Both the position numbers and the translations under genes were made by a program. A DNA stretch of 31,482 bases from a virus. Each line of letters begins with the position of its first letter. The first letter of the stretch is position 1. The notes under the pieces were generated by a model. That model saw only the letters and a program-made list of their open reading frames with translations, was not told the DNA's origin and made no database searches. Positions 7,136-14,086 of this stretch are shown here, piece by piece. The stretch lies in IMG/VR virus record IMGVR_UViG_3300043410_000242, positions 1 to 31,482 of that record, one strand, 5' to 3'.

Positions 7136-8086
7136 TTAAACGTTAATTGCTATATGTTTGGCTTCGCCGTGTTGCCAATCTATTCTGTATTTCTTATGGT
7201 ATAATACTGAGCCAATTGCACTACTAGGATCACCCGGTTGTGGCAAGCTCCAACGATATTTAAACTTGTCTTCAACTACTGCTTTATTGGTTGCTGAGTT
7301 CATAGCACAACCGCCCATATAAACTAAACAGTCTGCTCCTGTTAAATTTTTAGCTGTCTTCATAACCATGTCTACTTGTTCTGTAAACACAGTTTGTACG
7401 GCAGCGGCAATGTCACATTGGTCCTGCAAGTTATATATTTCGTGTGGCCAATCATTAATGCCGCGGTGCATGTTTTTATGGGCATATACTAGTGTGCCCA
7501 TGTATTCTTTTACATCAAAGTAAACGCGATCTGGATCACCTTGTTCAGCCATTTGCTGTAATAAGTGTTCCTGTTTAATTGGTTCTAGTCCTACTAGTTT
7601 TGTAAATGCACTATAAAATAATCCTAAGCTATGTGGATAACTTTTGTGCCAAACCTTTTTAATTTCACCATGCTTTGCTTCCCATATACTAGCACAGTCA
7701 AACTCGCCTATTGCATCAAGTACCACAATAGCACAATGATTAAAAGGGCTAGTATAATATCCGGCAGCAGCATGGCTACCATGATGAGGAGTATAAATGA
7801 TAGGAGCATAATTTAATCGTTCTCTTTTAATATATCTACTAGGTAATACATCTGCACTCATGTCAAATGCTGTTTTATACTGCCCAGCATATATCTGTCT
7901 AGCCTTCTTAACCCATGGTCGTTCATACCAATATAACTTATCAGGAGAACCCCAATTAAGTGCTTGTCGTATATGCTCACTAGGAATATTATCAGCCGTA
8001 CTGTGTTGGTAAAATTTTAAGTCGCAATTACTAAACACGGCTAGGCTAGACCCGTGATTAAGTGCGTTTATGCCCCACTCGATCAT
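7136..8086 (-). CDS. NodU/TobZ-type carbamoyltransferase, N-terminal domain only
   Basis: Protein of 316 residues. Motifs of the Kae1-like O-carbamoyltransferase domain are in order: WGINALNHGSSLAV at the start, the metal-binding HHGSHAAAGYY (from 101), VVLDAIGEFDCASIW, SLGLFYSAFTKLVGLEP, YMGGCAMNSATN (256-267) and GDPSSAIG (285-292). NodU and TobZ are about 550-600 residues and also carry a YrdC-like domain that makes carbamoyl-adenylate; that domain is absent here, so the enzyme either uses a separate partner or a different donor. In T4-like phages such genes have been linked to modification of nucleotides or DNA, but the acceptor here is unknown. The ATG overlaps the TGA of the 37-aa gene (ATGA). 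Confidence 0.82.
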   Translation of the reverse strand: MIEWGINALNHGSSLAVFSNCDLKFYQHSTADNIPSEHIRQALNWGSPDKLYWYERPWVKKARQIYAGQYKTAFDMSADVLPSRYIKRERLNYAPIIYTPHHGSHAAAGYYTSPFNHCAIVVLDAIGEFDCASIWEAKHGEIKKVWHKSYPHSLGLFYSAFTKLVGLEPIKQEHLLQQMAEQGDPDRVYFDVKEYMGTLVYAHKNMHRGINDWPHEIYNLQDQCDIAAAVQTVFTEQVDMVMKTAKNLTGADCLVYMGGCAMNSATNKAVVEDKFKYRWSLPQPGDPSSAIGSVLYHKKYRIDWQHGEAKHIAINV

Positions 8087-8196
8087 TTGTAGATAAAAGG
8101 ATCTCGTTTGCGCAATTCTTCCATGCGCTTTTTAAATGCTTTGTGTTCTTGCCACATTCGCCAAGGTTTTAAAATAAAATCAATCAGTTTTTTCAT
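8083..8196 (-). CDS. 37-residue basic conserved-looking phage protein
   Basis: A complete small frame starting MKKLIDFILKPWRMWQEH and ending KKRMEELRKRDPFIYK. Its ATG (8196) lies inside the last codons of the primase gene (17-base overlap) and its TGA overlaps the ATG of the carbamoyltransferase gene (ATGA). This chain of overlaps indicates translational coupling and supports it as a real gene. It fills the only unassigned stretch of the cluster. The sequence is strongly amphipathic and positively charged, with a hydrophobic N-terminal helix and a KR-rich second helix. Small proteins with a similar (F/Y)KKRxEELRKRDPF ending occur in other T4-like phages; function unknown. Confidence 0.7.
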   Translation of the reverse strand: MKKLIDFILKPWRMWQEHKAFKKRMEELRKRDPFIYK

Positions 8197-9190
8197 TAGT
8201 ATCCTTAAACCATTTTTTTGCTCTAAGTTGTATTTTAAGACTGTTAGATTCCTTTGAACTAGTAATTAGCCACAAAGTTGCAAGTCGTCCTAATTTACAC
8301 ATTGCGTCGTTTACGTCTTTAACCCCAGGCGGCCAATTAGGCATACTAACTGACCAACCATATTCTATTGCTTGTTCTAGTGTTGCTTTTCCTGCTTCGT
8401 CTCTATCAGGTACTAGAATAATTTCTCTGCCTAGCTGCTTTAACAGCCAGTTTTGACTGTCTTTAATTTCAGCACCTAGTAACGCACATCCGTCAATACT
8501 TAGCGCATCGAATGGGCCTTCACAAACAATTACGAATTCTCTATCTTGTGTTTGTCTATCTAAATTAAACACATAACCTGGTTGCTGCTCACTTAGGTAT
8601 TTAGGTTGTGCATCGTTAATTGCTCTAGCAGTATATCCAACTATTTTATTATCTTTATAAAACGGAATAATAATTCTGTTTTTATACCCTAGCTTACTTG
8701 ACCAGTAATATGGAAACGCATAAGGATTTAAATGTCTAATGTTTTGCAAGTATGTCATTGCATTAATTAGATCTTGATCAGCGTTTTCCCAACCTTGTAA
8801 TTCAACCCACATTCTCCATTCATCTAAAGTCTTTGCACCGTCTGGCAATGCTTTTTCTTCAAACGTAGGGATTATATTTCTTACTTCAGTATTTGTGTTT
8901 TCATCTAACCTAAGTGCTTCAAGTCGTAATTGACTAATAACATCGTCTGGCATATTGAACCAGCGAAGCAATTTATTCATTTTTTGACTAATATGTCTAC
9001 CAGGTTGCCAGCTTGCTTTAAATCCGCAATTGAAGCAATGATAAGATACTGCATCGCCTTGATTAAAAATTAGGCCGCCACGTTGACGCTTGTCGTCACA
9101 ACAAGGTGCGTTAAATGAGATCCAACCGCTAGGAGTTTGTTTCCTTTTAGGAGGTAAGTATGCTCGTATTGTATCTATGATAAGGCTCAT
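8180..9190 (-). CDS. 61: DNA primase gp61
   Basis: Protein of 336 residues (T4 gp61 has 342). It makes the short RNA primers for lagging-strand synthesis in complex with gp41. An N-terminal zinc-binding region contains C30, C31, H51, C52 and C55 (NAPCCDD...YHCFNCGF); the first cysteine pair is adjacent rather than CxxC. The TOPRIM catalytic core is seen as IVCEGPFDALS (E224, D228) and VPDRDEAGKAT (D262, D264). The segment NRIIIPFYKDNKIVGYTAR is typical of the RNA-polymerase basic patch. It follows the structural-type gene at 9203-10288 by 12 bases and overlaps the 37-aa gene downstream. The ATG at 9190 has AAGG very close to it. Confidence 0.92.
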   Translation of the reverse strand: MSLIIDTIRAYLPPKRKQTPSGWISFNAPCCDDKRQRGGLIFNQGDAVSYHCFNCGFKASWQPGRHISQKMNKLLRWFNMPDDVISQLRLEALRLDENTNTEVRNIIPTFEEKALPDGAKTLDEWRMWVELQGWENADQDLINAMTYLQNIRHLNPYAFPYYWSSKLGYKNRIIIPFYKDNKIVGYTARAINDAQPKYLSEQQPGYVFNLDRQTQDREFVIVCEGPFDALSIDGCALLGAEIKDSQNWLLKQLGREIILVPDRDEAGKATLEQAIEYGWSVSMPNWPPGVKDVNDAMCKLGRLATLWLITSSKESNSLKIQLRAKKWFKDTNEKTD

Positions 9191-9202
9191 GCCTTATTAT
9201 AC

Positions 9203-10288
9203 TTAACTTACTTCAACAGAGTCAACTAATCCGGCATTATTTTGGCCAGATACAATAAAGAAGCCTTCGCCGTCACTAGCGGTACCTGTCCAAGATACTG
9301 TAGTAATTGCACTAACGGCATAACTAGATGCACCGCCTTCTAAACCTTCAACTTGAATAACCAAATCATTAAGTCCGTCAACGCCGCCTAATTGGCTACC
9401 TAGCACACGAATGATAGAATGGTATCCATAACCAGTTCCACCGGTGTGTATTCTTACGCTGTAATTGCCGCTGTTCTTAGTAACTTCAAAAGTTGCAGCC
9501 ATACCGTTCATTGTAGGTGTATCGTATGATACTCTAAAGTAAGAGTAATTTCCAACAGGTACAGTTGCAGCAAATGGGATATCACCTGTATATGGTGTAG
9601 AGGTATTAACCCAAGTTCCAAAAGGTCTTGCAGATTTTCTCCATGCTTCTACGTTAATGGTATCGTTTTCTGTAGCTTCTAACCAAACGTTCCCGATAAA
9701 GTTAGTTACGTGAATTGTAAATGATAGGTTTTCAGTTTTAACTGCTTCATAGAACTTTGCAGGTATTGCACTACTATGCCATATTGGATTGCCTTTTAAA
9801 TCAATCTCGGCAGTAAAGTCTTTATATACTGCTGGTTGACGAGTAACTGGCATAGCGTTTGTAATTAATTCAATTGTTCCTGCCATTCCAAATCTAGAAT
9901 CACCATACAACGGAATTCTATTAGTATCTTTAAGTGCAGTTACGCTATATTTTAAAAATTGTTGTTCAAGTCCAGCTAAATCTGCTGCTGGAATTACTAC
10001 TGTTCCAATTCCTTTTAAACTGCCAGGTGTTACAGTATATGGGCTGTTGCCTACTACATTTCCACTAGCATCCATAATGTTTAATTCTATATCTGTAATA
10101 GCTGGGCTTGTTACAAGATCAAGTCTCTTCTCGTCTGCGTTCTTAATGTCGAACTCTAGAACGTTATCTACATTCTGATAAATTTTAACTGTTCTTTGAT
10201 ACACGTTTGTATACTCCACATTGAAGCCCGCCAAATCGGCTAATAGTTGAATCCTATTTGGATATAAATAACTTTGAATTTTTTGCAT
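9203..10288 (-). CDS. probable virion structural protein, beta-rich
   Basis: Protein of 361 residues, predicted almost entirely beta-strand. The N-terminus (MQKIQSYLYPNRIQLLADL, then EYTNVYQRTVKIYQNVDN) followed by Ig-like strands (LEFDIKNADEKRLDL...ITDIELNIMDASGN) resembles conserved structural proteins of T4-like cyanophages. The C-terminal half has Gly-, Thr- and Tyr-rich strands (FRVSYDTPTMNGMAATFEV, GGTGYGYHSIIRVLGSQLGG) reminiscent of tail-fibre or decoration modules. AAAGG precedes the ATG. It is out of place: its neighbours on the same strand are mini-DnaE and primase. A role as fibre, neck or head decoration cannot be distinguished. Confidence 0.6.
   Translation of the reverse strand: MQKIQSYLYPNRIQLLADLAGFNVEYTNVYQRTVKIYQNVDNVLEFDIKNADEKRLDLVTSPAITDIELNIMDASGNVVGNSPYTVTPGSLKGIGTVVIPAADLAGLEQQFLKYSVTALKDTNRIPLYGDSRFGMAGTIELITNAMPVTRQPAVYKDFTAEIDLKGNPIWHSSAIPAKFYEAVKTENLSFTIHVTNFIGNVWLEATENDTINVEAWRKSARPFGTWVNTSTPYTGDIPFAATVPVGNYSYFRVSYDTPTMNGMAATFEVTKNSGNYSVRIHTGGTGYGYHSIIRVLGSQLGGVDGLNDLVIQVEGLEGGASSYAVSAITTVSWTGTASDGEGFFIVSGQNNAGLVDSVEVS
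10263..10270 (+). promoter_or_regulatory. T4-type late promoter octamer for the plus-strand gene
   Basis: Exact TATAAATA on the plus strand, 43 bases upstream of the ATG at 10314. It lies within the first codons of the divergent gene at 9203-10288. Expected transcription start near 10276, leaving a leader of about 38 bases. The plus-strand gene it would drive is isolated among minus-strand genes, which makes a dedicated promoter necessary. Confidence 0.6.
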
Positions 10289-10313
10289 TATGGCAAACCT
10301 TTATTAAGTATTT

Positions 10314-10688
10314 ATGGCAAAATTAAGAGACGATATAGAACAAAATTTACCGTTTATAAGCGTAATTAACTACGGCGGTGAAGAATACATAGGCATTATT
10401 ATTAACCAGGACCAGTTTGTTACTAGTTTCTACGATTTAAACGCTATAAAGACTCCAGAGGAAAAAGCGTTATTTTTAGAAATTGGCGAAACTTGGTGGT
10501 GGGAAAGTAATCGCCAATTTCCAATTAACATTTTCTGCAGAGAACAGATTTTCCCCTATGCATACGCTGTTAAAACGTTTAATAGCAAGGATGTAAGGAT
10601 TGTACTAGGGCCTGTAGTCAACTTGATGAATTTAACGCTTAAACGAGTTAAACGCAAGTCAGTACAGCTGGTTAGGAAAACTCGGTAG
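10314..10688 (+). CDS. conserved phage protein of unknown function
   Basis: Protein of 124 residues. It starts MAKLRDDIEQNLPFISVIN, then YGGEEYIGIIINQDQ, a WWWESNRQFPINIF segment near residue 60, a KTFNSKDVRIVLGP segment and a basic tail (KRVKRKSVQLVRKTR). The pattern of a beta-rich core with a basic C-terminus resembles a conserved small protein of T4-like cyanophages, but no function is known to me. It is the only plus-strand gene between 5150 and the right edge. It has its own exact late-promoter octamer at 10263-10270, no clear Shine-Dalgarno sequence, and its 3' end overlaps the convergent mini-DnaE gene by 17 bases. Confidence 0.75.
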   Translation: MAKLRDDIEQNLPFISVINYGGEEYIGIIINQDQFVTSFYDLNAIKTPEEKALFLEIGETWWWESNRQFPINIFCREQIFPYAYAVKTFNSKDVRIVLGPVVNLMNLTLKRVKRKSVQLVRKTR

Positions 10689-11250
10689 AAATGCCTTCGC
10701 AGATTAAATTCATCTGCACAACTACTACATGTGCGTATGCAATGGCATGCGCTTTCTTAAAGTAGTAATCACCGTTATCTGGCTTTTCCCAAATCTCTTT
10801 CACAATCTCTGGCCAGCTCTTCCCAATAAGATGTTTCTTCGCTGGGCGAATTAAAGCTAGGCACATTGCTAGTTCCGGGATGCATTTTGGTTTCATTTGT
10901 CTCATCAACCATCCATGCCCATTTACGTGGAACAGTAAATCCGCAAACTCGTCTTGTTGTAGTAGATCCCATAGTGGCTCAGTCTCCATTAATTGCTTGA
11001 GATGTTGTCTATCTCTTACACCTTCGTAAACACTTACATTCAAGAAATCTATCTTGAAATAACCTCTATCTTCTGCTTCTTTATAATCTATAGTGCTAAT
11101 GCCAGTGAATGGATTGTATGGCACAGAAGTACAATACACACCAGTATTGTGCTTTTTAAAAGTGCCATTATCTTCAATAGCTGCTGCTACAGTTTCAAAA
11201 CTTTCTAGTGCTTTATTTCTATCAGCAAAGTCAATATCAATATCTGGCAT
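10672..11250 (-). CDS. miniature DnaE-like (DNA polymerase III alpha) protein
   Basis: Protein of 192 residues. It starts MPDIDIDFADRN, matching the DnaE palm motif PD(F/I)D(V/I)DF...R with the two catalytic aspartates (D3, D5). It continues with HNTGVY (like the KHAGGVV region), GYFKIDFLNVSVY (like GLVKFDFLGL, D68 aligned with the third catalytic Asp), LMRQMKPKCIPELAMCLALIRP (like the MKxLI..P..F.D+.A..AL.RPGP region) and YFKKAHAIAYAHVVVVQ (like FNKSHSAAYAL). DnaE proteins exceed 900 residues; the PHP domain, much of the palm and fingers, and the C-terminal domains are missing. The ATG overlaps the upstream stop (TAATG). Known function: none to me. It may be a degenerate relic, a regulator, or a nucleotidyl transferase. 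Confidence 0.7.
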   Translation of the reverse strand: MPDIDIDFADRNKALESFETVAAAIEDNGTFKKHNTGVYCTSVPYNPFTGISTIDYKEAEDRGYFKIDFLNVSVYEGVRDRQHLKQLMETEPLWDLLQQDEFADLLFHVNGHGWLMRQMKPKCIPELAMCLALIRPAKKHLIGKSWPEIVKEIWEKPDNGDYYFKKAHAIAYAHVVVVQMNLICEGISTEFS

Positions 11251-11444
11251 TAGTGTTTTACCTCTGATTCAAATAACATTAAAGGAAGAACATCTGTTAA
11301 ATGATCTGCATACTTGTCTGCTTCTTCAATAGTGTCAAAGCCTTTAATCTTTACATATACTGAATTATCTTCTTCTGATACAAACACTTCCATATCAAGT
11401 TGTAATGCGTCTGGGTTAGAACTTACGTGATTTGTGCTTGTCAT
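11250..11444 (-). CDS. small acidic protein of unknown function
   Basis: Protein of 64 residues, acidic, with the strands VFVSEEDNSVYVKIKGF followed by a helix DTIEEADKYADHLTDVLPLML. This beta-beta-alpha order is consistent with a small folded domain, but I do not recognise a family. The ATG overlaps the end of the zinc-finger gene (11441) and the stop overlaps the start of the mini-DnaE gene, so it is embedded in a coupled series of genes. That context is the main support. Confidence 0.6.
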   Translation of the reverse strand: MTSTNHVSSNPDALQLDMEVFVSEEDNSVYVKIKGFDTIEEADKYADHLTDVLPLMLFESEVKH

Positions 11445-12133
11445 AGCTTTGATTCCTTAACAACTTGTTTTACAAGTTCCACATCTGCTGGAAGTTTTCT
11501 AAATTTACTTAACCAATATGGAACGTCCATAATAGTACTTATTGCAGAAAGTTGTTCATCATTAAACTTACGTAACATATCTTTACCGCTTGGAGAGTTT
11601 AAAAGCACCCATGGACTTATTTTTCCATCTTTAATGTCATACGTTGCACGACTTAGGCTAGCAAATAAGAAATAATGATTCCAGGGAGCATTGTTTGCAT
11701 CACCCCAATCCATCATTGTTTTAATGCTACGTTCTAGTGCAGTTTCTACTGATTCTGTTTTAACAAGATCAACAACATACTTGTCGTATAACTCATCTCT
11801 ACACCAATGATCTAACTTTACCCCAGATGTAATAACATACTGAATAAACCTGTCGGGATACAACGGATTAACGTTACTTACAAAACTACCAAACTTAATA
11901 AAGGCATTGTAGTACGGGCTTTTTGCAAATTCCTCGTATGTTTTATCATGTCTAGAGTTTTGTGTAAACTTAAAGAACTTGTTATAAGTTTCAAACCCTA
12001 ATACTACATGCTTTTCAGTTTTTGCCAATGCTCTACGTTTTTGTTCGCAGACATGCACAAACAAAGTCTTTTCTTTTGTGAATTTATGTCCACAATATTG
12101 ACAAGTAAACGGGCCAGCTTGCAAGTTCATCAT
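11441..12133 (-). CDS. zinc-finger protein of unknown function
   Basis: Protein of 230 residues. An N-terminal zinc-finger-like motif is clear: C11-x2-C14-x12-H27-x-C29 in FTCQYCGHKFTKEKTLFVHVC, followed by a basic helix (EQKRRALAKTEKH). The rest is mostly helical with many aromatic residues (YYNAFIKFGSFV, WGDANNAPWNHYFLF) and is not assigned. Proteins with this start occur beside replication genes in T4-like aquatic phages. The finger suggests nucleic-acid binding, which fits the position between gp62 and the mini-DnaE gene, but is not proof. Overlaps both neighbours by 4 bases. Confidence 0.65.
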   Translation of the reverse strand: MMNLQAGPFTCQYCGHKFTKEKTLFVHVCEQKRRALAKTEKHVVLGFETYNKFFKFTQNSRHDKTYEEFAKSPYYNAFIKFGSFVSNVNPLYPDRFIQYVITSGVKLDHWCRDELYDKYVVDLVKTESVETALERSIKTMMDWGDANNAPWNHYFLFASLSRATYDIKDGKISPWVLLNSPSGKDMLRKFNDEQLSAISTIMDVPYWLSKFRKLPADVELVKQVVKESKL

Positions 12134-12633
12134 TTTACAATCTTTTTAATTTCAGAATCTTCCATACCGTGACTTTTAGCTAGCTCTTTAAACTCTTTGT
12201 CAGTGATTAATTCTGCTAGCAATTCAACATCACGTTCTTTCATTGTAGGATTCCACTTTAATAACATTGGTAATTTTTTATTAGTAGACGATCTTTTCAA
12301 TGGAATCCATTCGTGAAAAAATGTAGTCTTTCCATCATAGTTACACATACATAACAAGAACCAAAGAAGTTTTGCATCTTCTTTTTGCAACAAGTTCCAG
12401 TTTTTATTGTAGTATTCGTTAACTGCTAAAACATAATGTTCTTGCTGTTCTCGTGTAGGCGCTTTACCTCGTCCGCGGTTTGTTCCTACATTACTAATGT
12501 ATCTGTTAAGATTCCACATGTCGCCTTTAATTTCTTTGCGACCTTCGTCTGTAACAGCATCCCATAAATCTTTAAGATTCATGTCAACTGCTGGAATCAT
12601 GTCCTTGAATAAATCAACGTGCTTGTTCGACAT
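12130..12633 (-). CDS. 62: probable sliding-clamp loader small subunit gp62
   Basis: Protein of 167 residues (T4 gp62 has 187). The order of blocks agrees with gp62 of cyanophage-type relatives: HVDLFKDMIPAVDMNLKDLW at the start, MWNLNRYISN (like the MNPYVVNRFLS block), LAVNEYYNKNWNLLQKEDAKLLWFLLCM (like ANEMNQYP..DG.MQYRFLL), a basic K/R segment after HEWIPLKR, and a terminal helix (SEIKKIVK). It would act with gp44 to load the clamp gp45; neither of those genes is in the window. The similarity is at the level of pattern and is weak, so alternatives remain open. It overlaps the oxygenase gene upstream by 20 bases. Confidence 0.5.
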   Translation of the reverse strand: MSNKHVDLFKDMIPAVDMNLKDLWDAVTDEGRKEIKGDMWNLNRYISNVGTNRGRGKAPTREQQEHYVLAVNEYYNKNWNLLQKEDAKLLWFLLCMCNYDGKTTFFHEWIPLKRSSTNKKLPMLLKWNPTMKERDVELLAELITDKEFKELAKSHGMEDSEIKKIVK

Positions 12634-13249
12634 CTGGTTCTAGTCTCGCATCAAATGCTAATACCATTCTAGTTCCTGTGCCATTCCATGGATAAACAGT
12701 ATGCGGAATGTGACTAGGAAACAAAATAATTGTACCAGCTTGTGGTTTATACGTCCATGTATCGTTCATAACAAACTTTGATACATCCCTTGTTTGTGGC
12801 ATTCTAAATGCTACTTGTGCGTCTGTTGGTTGGCTACCTTCAGCTAATTCCGGAACACTAATATACATATTCCCGCTTAGATTGCCGCCTGGGTGACTAT
12901 GCAATTCTTGATACTGCCCTGGGCCTTGCTTAATAGTCCAAATGCTTGTAACAACAGGCTTACAAAGTTTTAAATCTTCTTTGCCACTTTGTTGTGTAAC
13001 AATTTCCATATAGCCCCTACACATTGTTTCTAGATACTTTACTAGCCAAGTAACGTCAATGTTTAATTGGTTAGGGTATACTTGAATTTGTTGACCTCCC
13101 CTAATACTTAAGAAAGGATTTTCAGAATCGTTAAGTTCTGGATGATCATGCAACTGGTTTGTCAAATTAAAAATTTGACTAAATTCAACTGGCGGCACTT
13201 GGTCAATAGCAATAATTGTTGGTTGAAAGTATGCTATGTGTAGTGTCAT
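12614..13249 (-). CDS. 2OG-Fe(II) oxygenase-like protein
   Basis: Protein of 211 residues. Metal-site candidates are H117 and H119 in ELHSHPGGNLSGNMYI, and H183 in ILFPSHIPHTVYPW; R194 in TRMVLAFD is the probable 2-oxoglutarate ligand. The FPS..PH.V.P phrase is shared with the oxygenases at 1328-1903 and 13490-14086. It is one of two oxygenases surrounding a small gene (13246-13503) within an overlapping series, and its 3' end overlaps the gp62 gene by 20 bases. Substrate unknown. Confidence 0.75.
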   Translation of the reverse strand: MTLHIAYFQPTIIAIDQVPPVEFSQIFNLTNQLHDHPELNDSENPFLSIRGGQQIQVYPNQLNIDVTWLVKYLETMCRGYMEIVTQQSGKEDLKLCKPVVTSIWTIKQGPGQYQELHSHPGGNLSGNMYISVPELAEGSQPTDAQVAFRMPQTRDVSKFVMNDTWTYKPQAGTIILFPSHIPHTVYPWNGTGTRMVLAFDARLEPDVEQAR

Positions 13250-13503
13250 ATTAATTTTTCCTCACTGAGTTTATAGATCATTATAGCACGATCCAATGCT
13301 GATTTTAAAGTGGGATTGGTTTCCGACTTCCTCAAAATGTCTTTCCATAACATTTCTTCTTGGTATTGTTTTTCAACTGCTTCTTTTGACAGTGGATATT
13401 CCATTCCTATAATTTTCCTATCAGTAGTTCCGTATTCTCTAGCATATGTTATGCCAGCAGCACGCTCGTAAATATATGTAGCACCAGGTTTAAGAGATCC
13501 CAT
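13246..13503 (-). CDS. conserved small phage protein of unknown function
   Basis: Protein of 85 residues from the ATG at 13503. This start is chosen because GGAGA lies 7 bases ahead of it, while a longer reading from 13533 has no such site. It begins MGSLKPGATYIYERAAGITY with a conserved-looking motif (LKPGATYIYER..G.TYAR) and ends in a helical segment. Similar small proteins occur in T4-like aquatic phages. No function is known to me. It overlaps the oxygenase upstream by 14 bases and the one downstream by 4 bases; sitting between two oxygenases, it may belong to the same function. Confidence 0.7.
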   Translation of the reverse strand: MGSLKPGATYIYERAAGITYAREYGTTDRKIIGMEYPLSKEAVEKQYQEEMLWKDILRKSETNPTLKSALDRAIMIYKLSEEKLI

Positions 13504-14086
13504 TGCTTTTCTCCGCGGTTGTATTGAACGCAACAGATATGCGTTCTACATCTGATGTGTTTGGTCCAACAGCATGTGGCAAATAACTAGGAAACATAAT
13601 AATAGTTCCTTCGATTGGATCTACTTCTTTTGTTTCGCCAGAATATTCGTTACGGTCTGGAGTTACATTAAGTCCTTCCCATAAGTGTATAGGTGCAGGA
13701 TTAGTTAGATATAACTTGCCACTGCCTTTAGGAACTTGAATGTATAAGCATCCAGAAATAACACCACCGTGAATATGTTGTAAATTAAATGCCCCCGGGG
13801 TGTCATTAATGTTAACCCAGGATTCCATAACTTTTAGGTTTCCTGGCAATCCAATTGATTCTGCAGATTCGTTAACAATATTTGTAATAAAATTAAACAG
13901 TTGTGTAAATCTAGGATCTTCATGTAAAAGCGTTCTGCTATGTTTGCCGTTAACATTTGACCTAACTTCGGGTGGATTATCATTTAGATAATCTTTTAAG
14001 TCAGTAATGAGCTTACCCTTTACTTCTTTAAAGTTAGGCAATGCAATATCCCATATAGGAACGGCAAACAAAACATTAGCTATCAT
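13490..14086 (-). CDS. 2OG-Fe(II) oxygenase (TIGR02466-like)
   Basis: Protein of 198 residues. It has the group's typical start (NVLFAVPIWDIALP), a WVNIN strand, H104 and H106 in LQHIHGGVISGCLYIQVP, H171 in IMFPSYLPHAVGP, and R182 in ERISVAFN. The segment between (GSGKLYLTNPAP) matches the strand-and-turn that follows the metal site in related proteins. The family is well supported; the substrate is not known. Overlaps 14083-14589 by 4 bases upstream and 13246-13503 downstream, so it is translated as part of a tightly packed series. Confidence 0.8.
   Translation of the reverse strand: MIANVLFAVPIWDIALPNFKEVKGKLITDLKDYLNDNPPEVRSNVNGKHSRTLLHEDPRFTQLFNFITNIVNESAESIGLPGNLKVMESWVNINDTPGAFNLQHIHGGVISGCLYIQVPKGSGKLYLTNPAPIHLWEGLNVTPDRNEYSGETKEVDPIEGTIIMFPSYLPHAVGPNTSDVERISVAFNTTAEKSNGIS

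Noticed and set aside
10700-10752. Hairpins GCAGAT/ATCTGC and GCGTATGC/GCATGCGC as terminator of the plus-strand gene
   Set aside because: They lie within the coding region of mini-DnaE, have short or wobble stems and no T tract.
10993-11332. Overlapping plus-strand frames opposite mini-DnaE
   Set aside because: No start signals; antisense to a gene with recognisable motifs; no conserved features.
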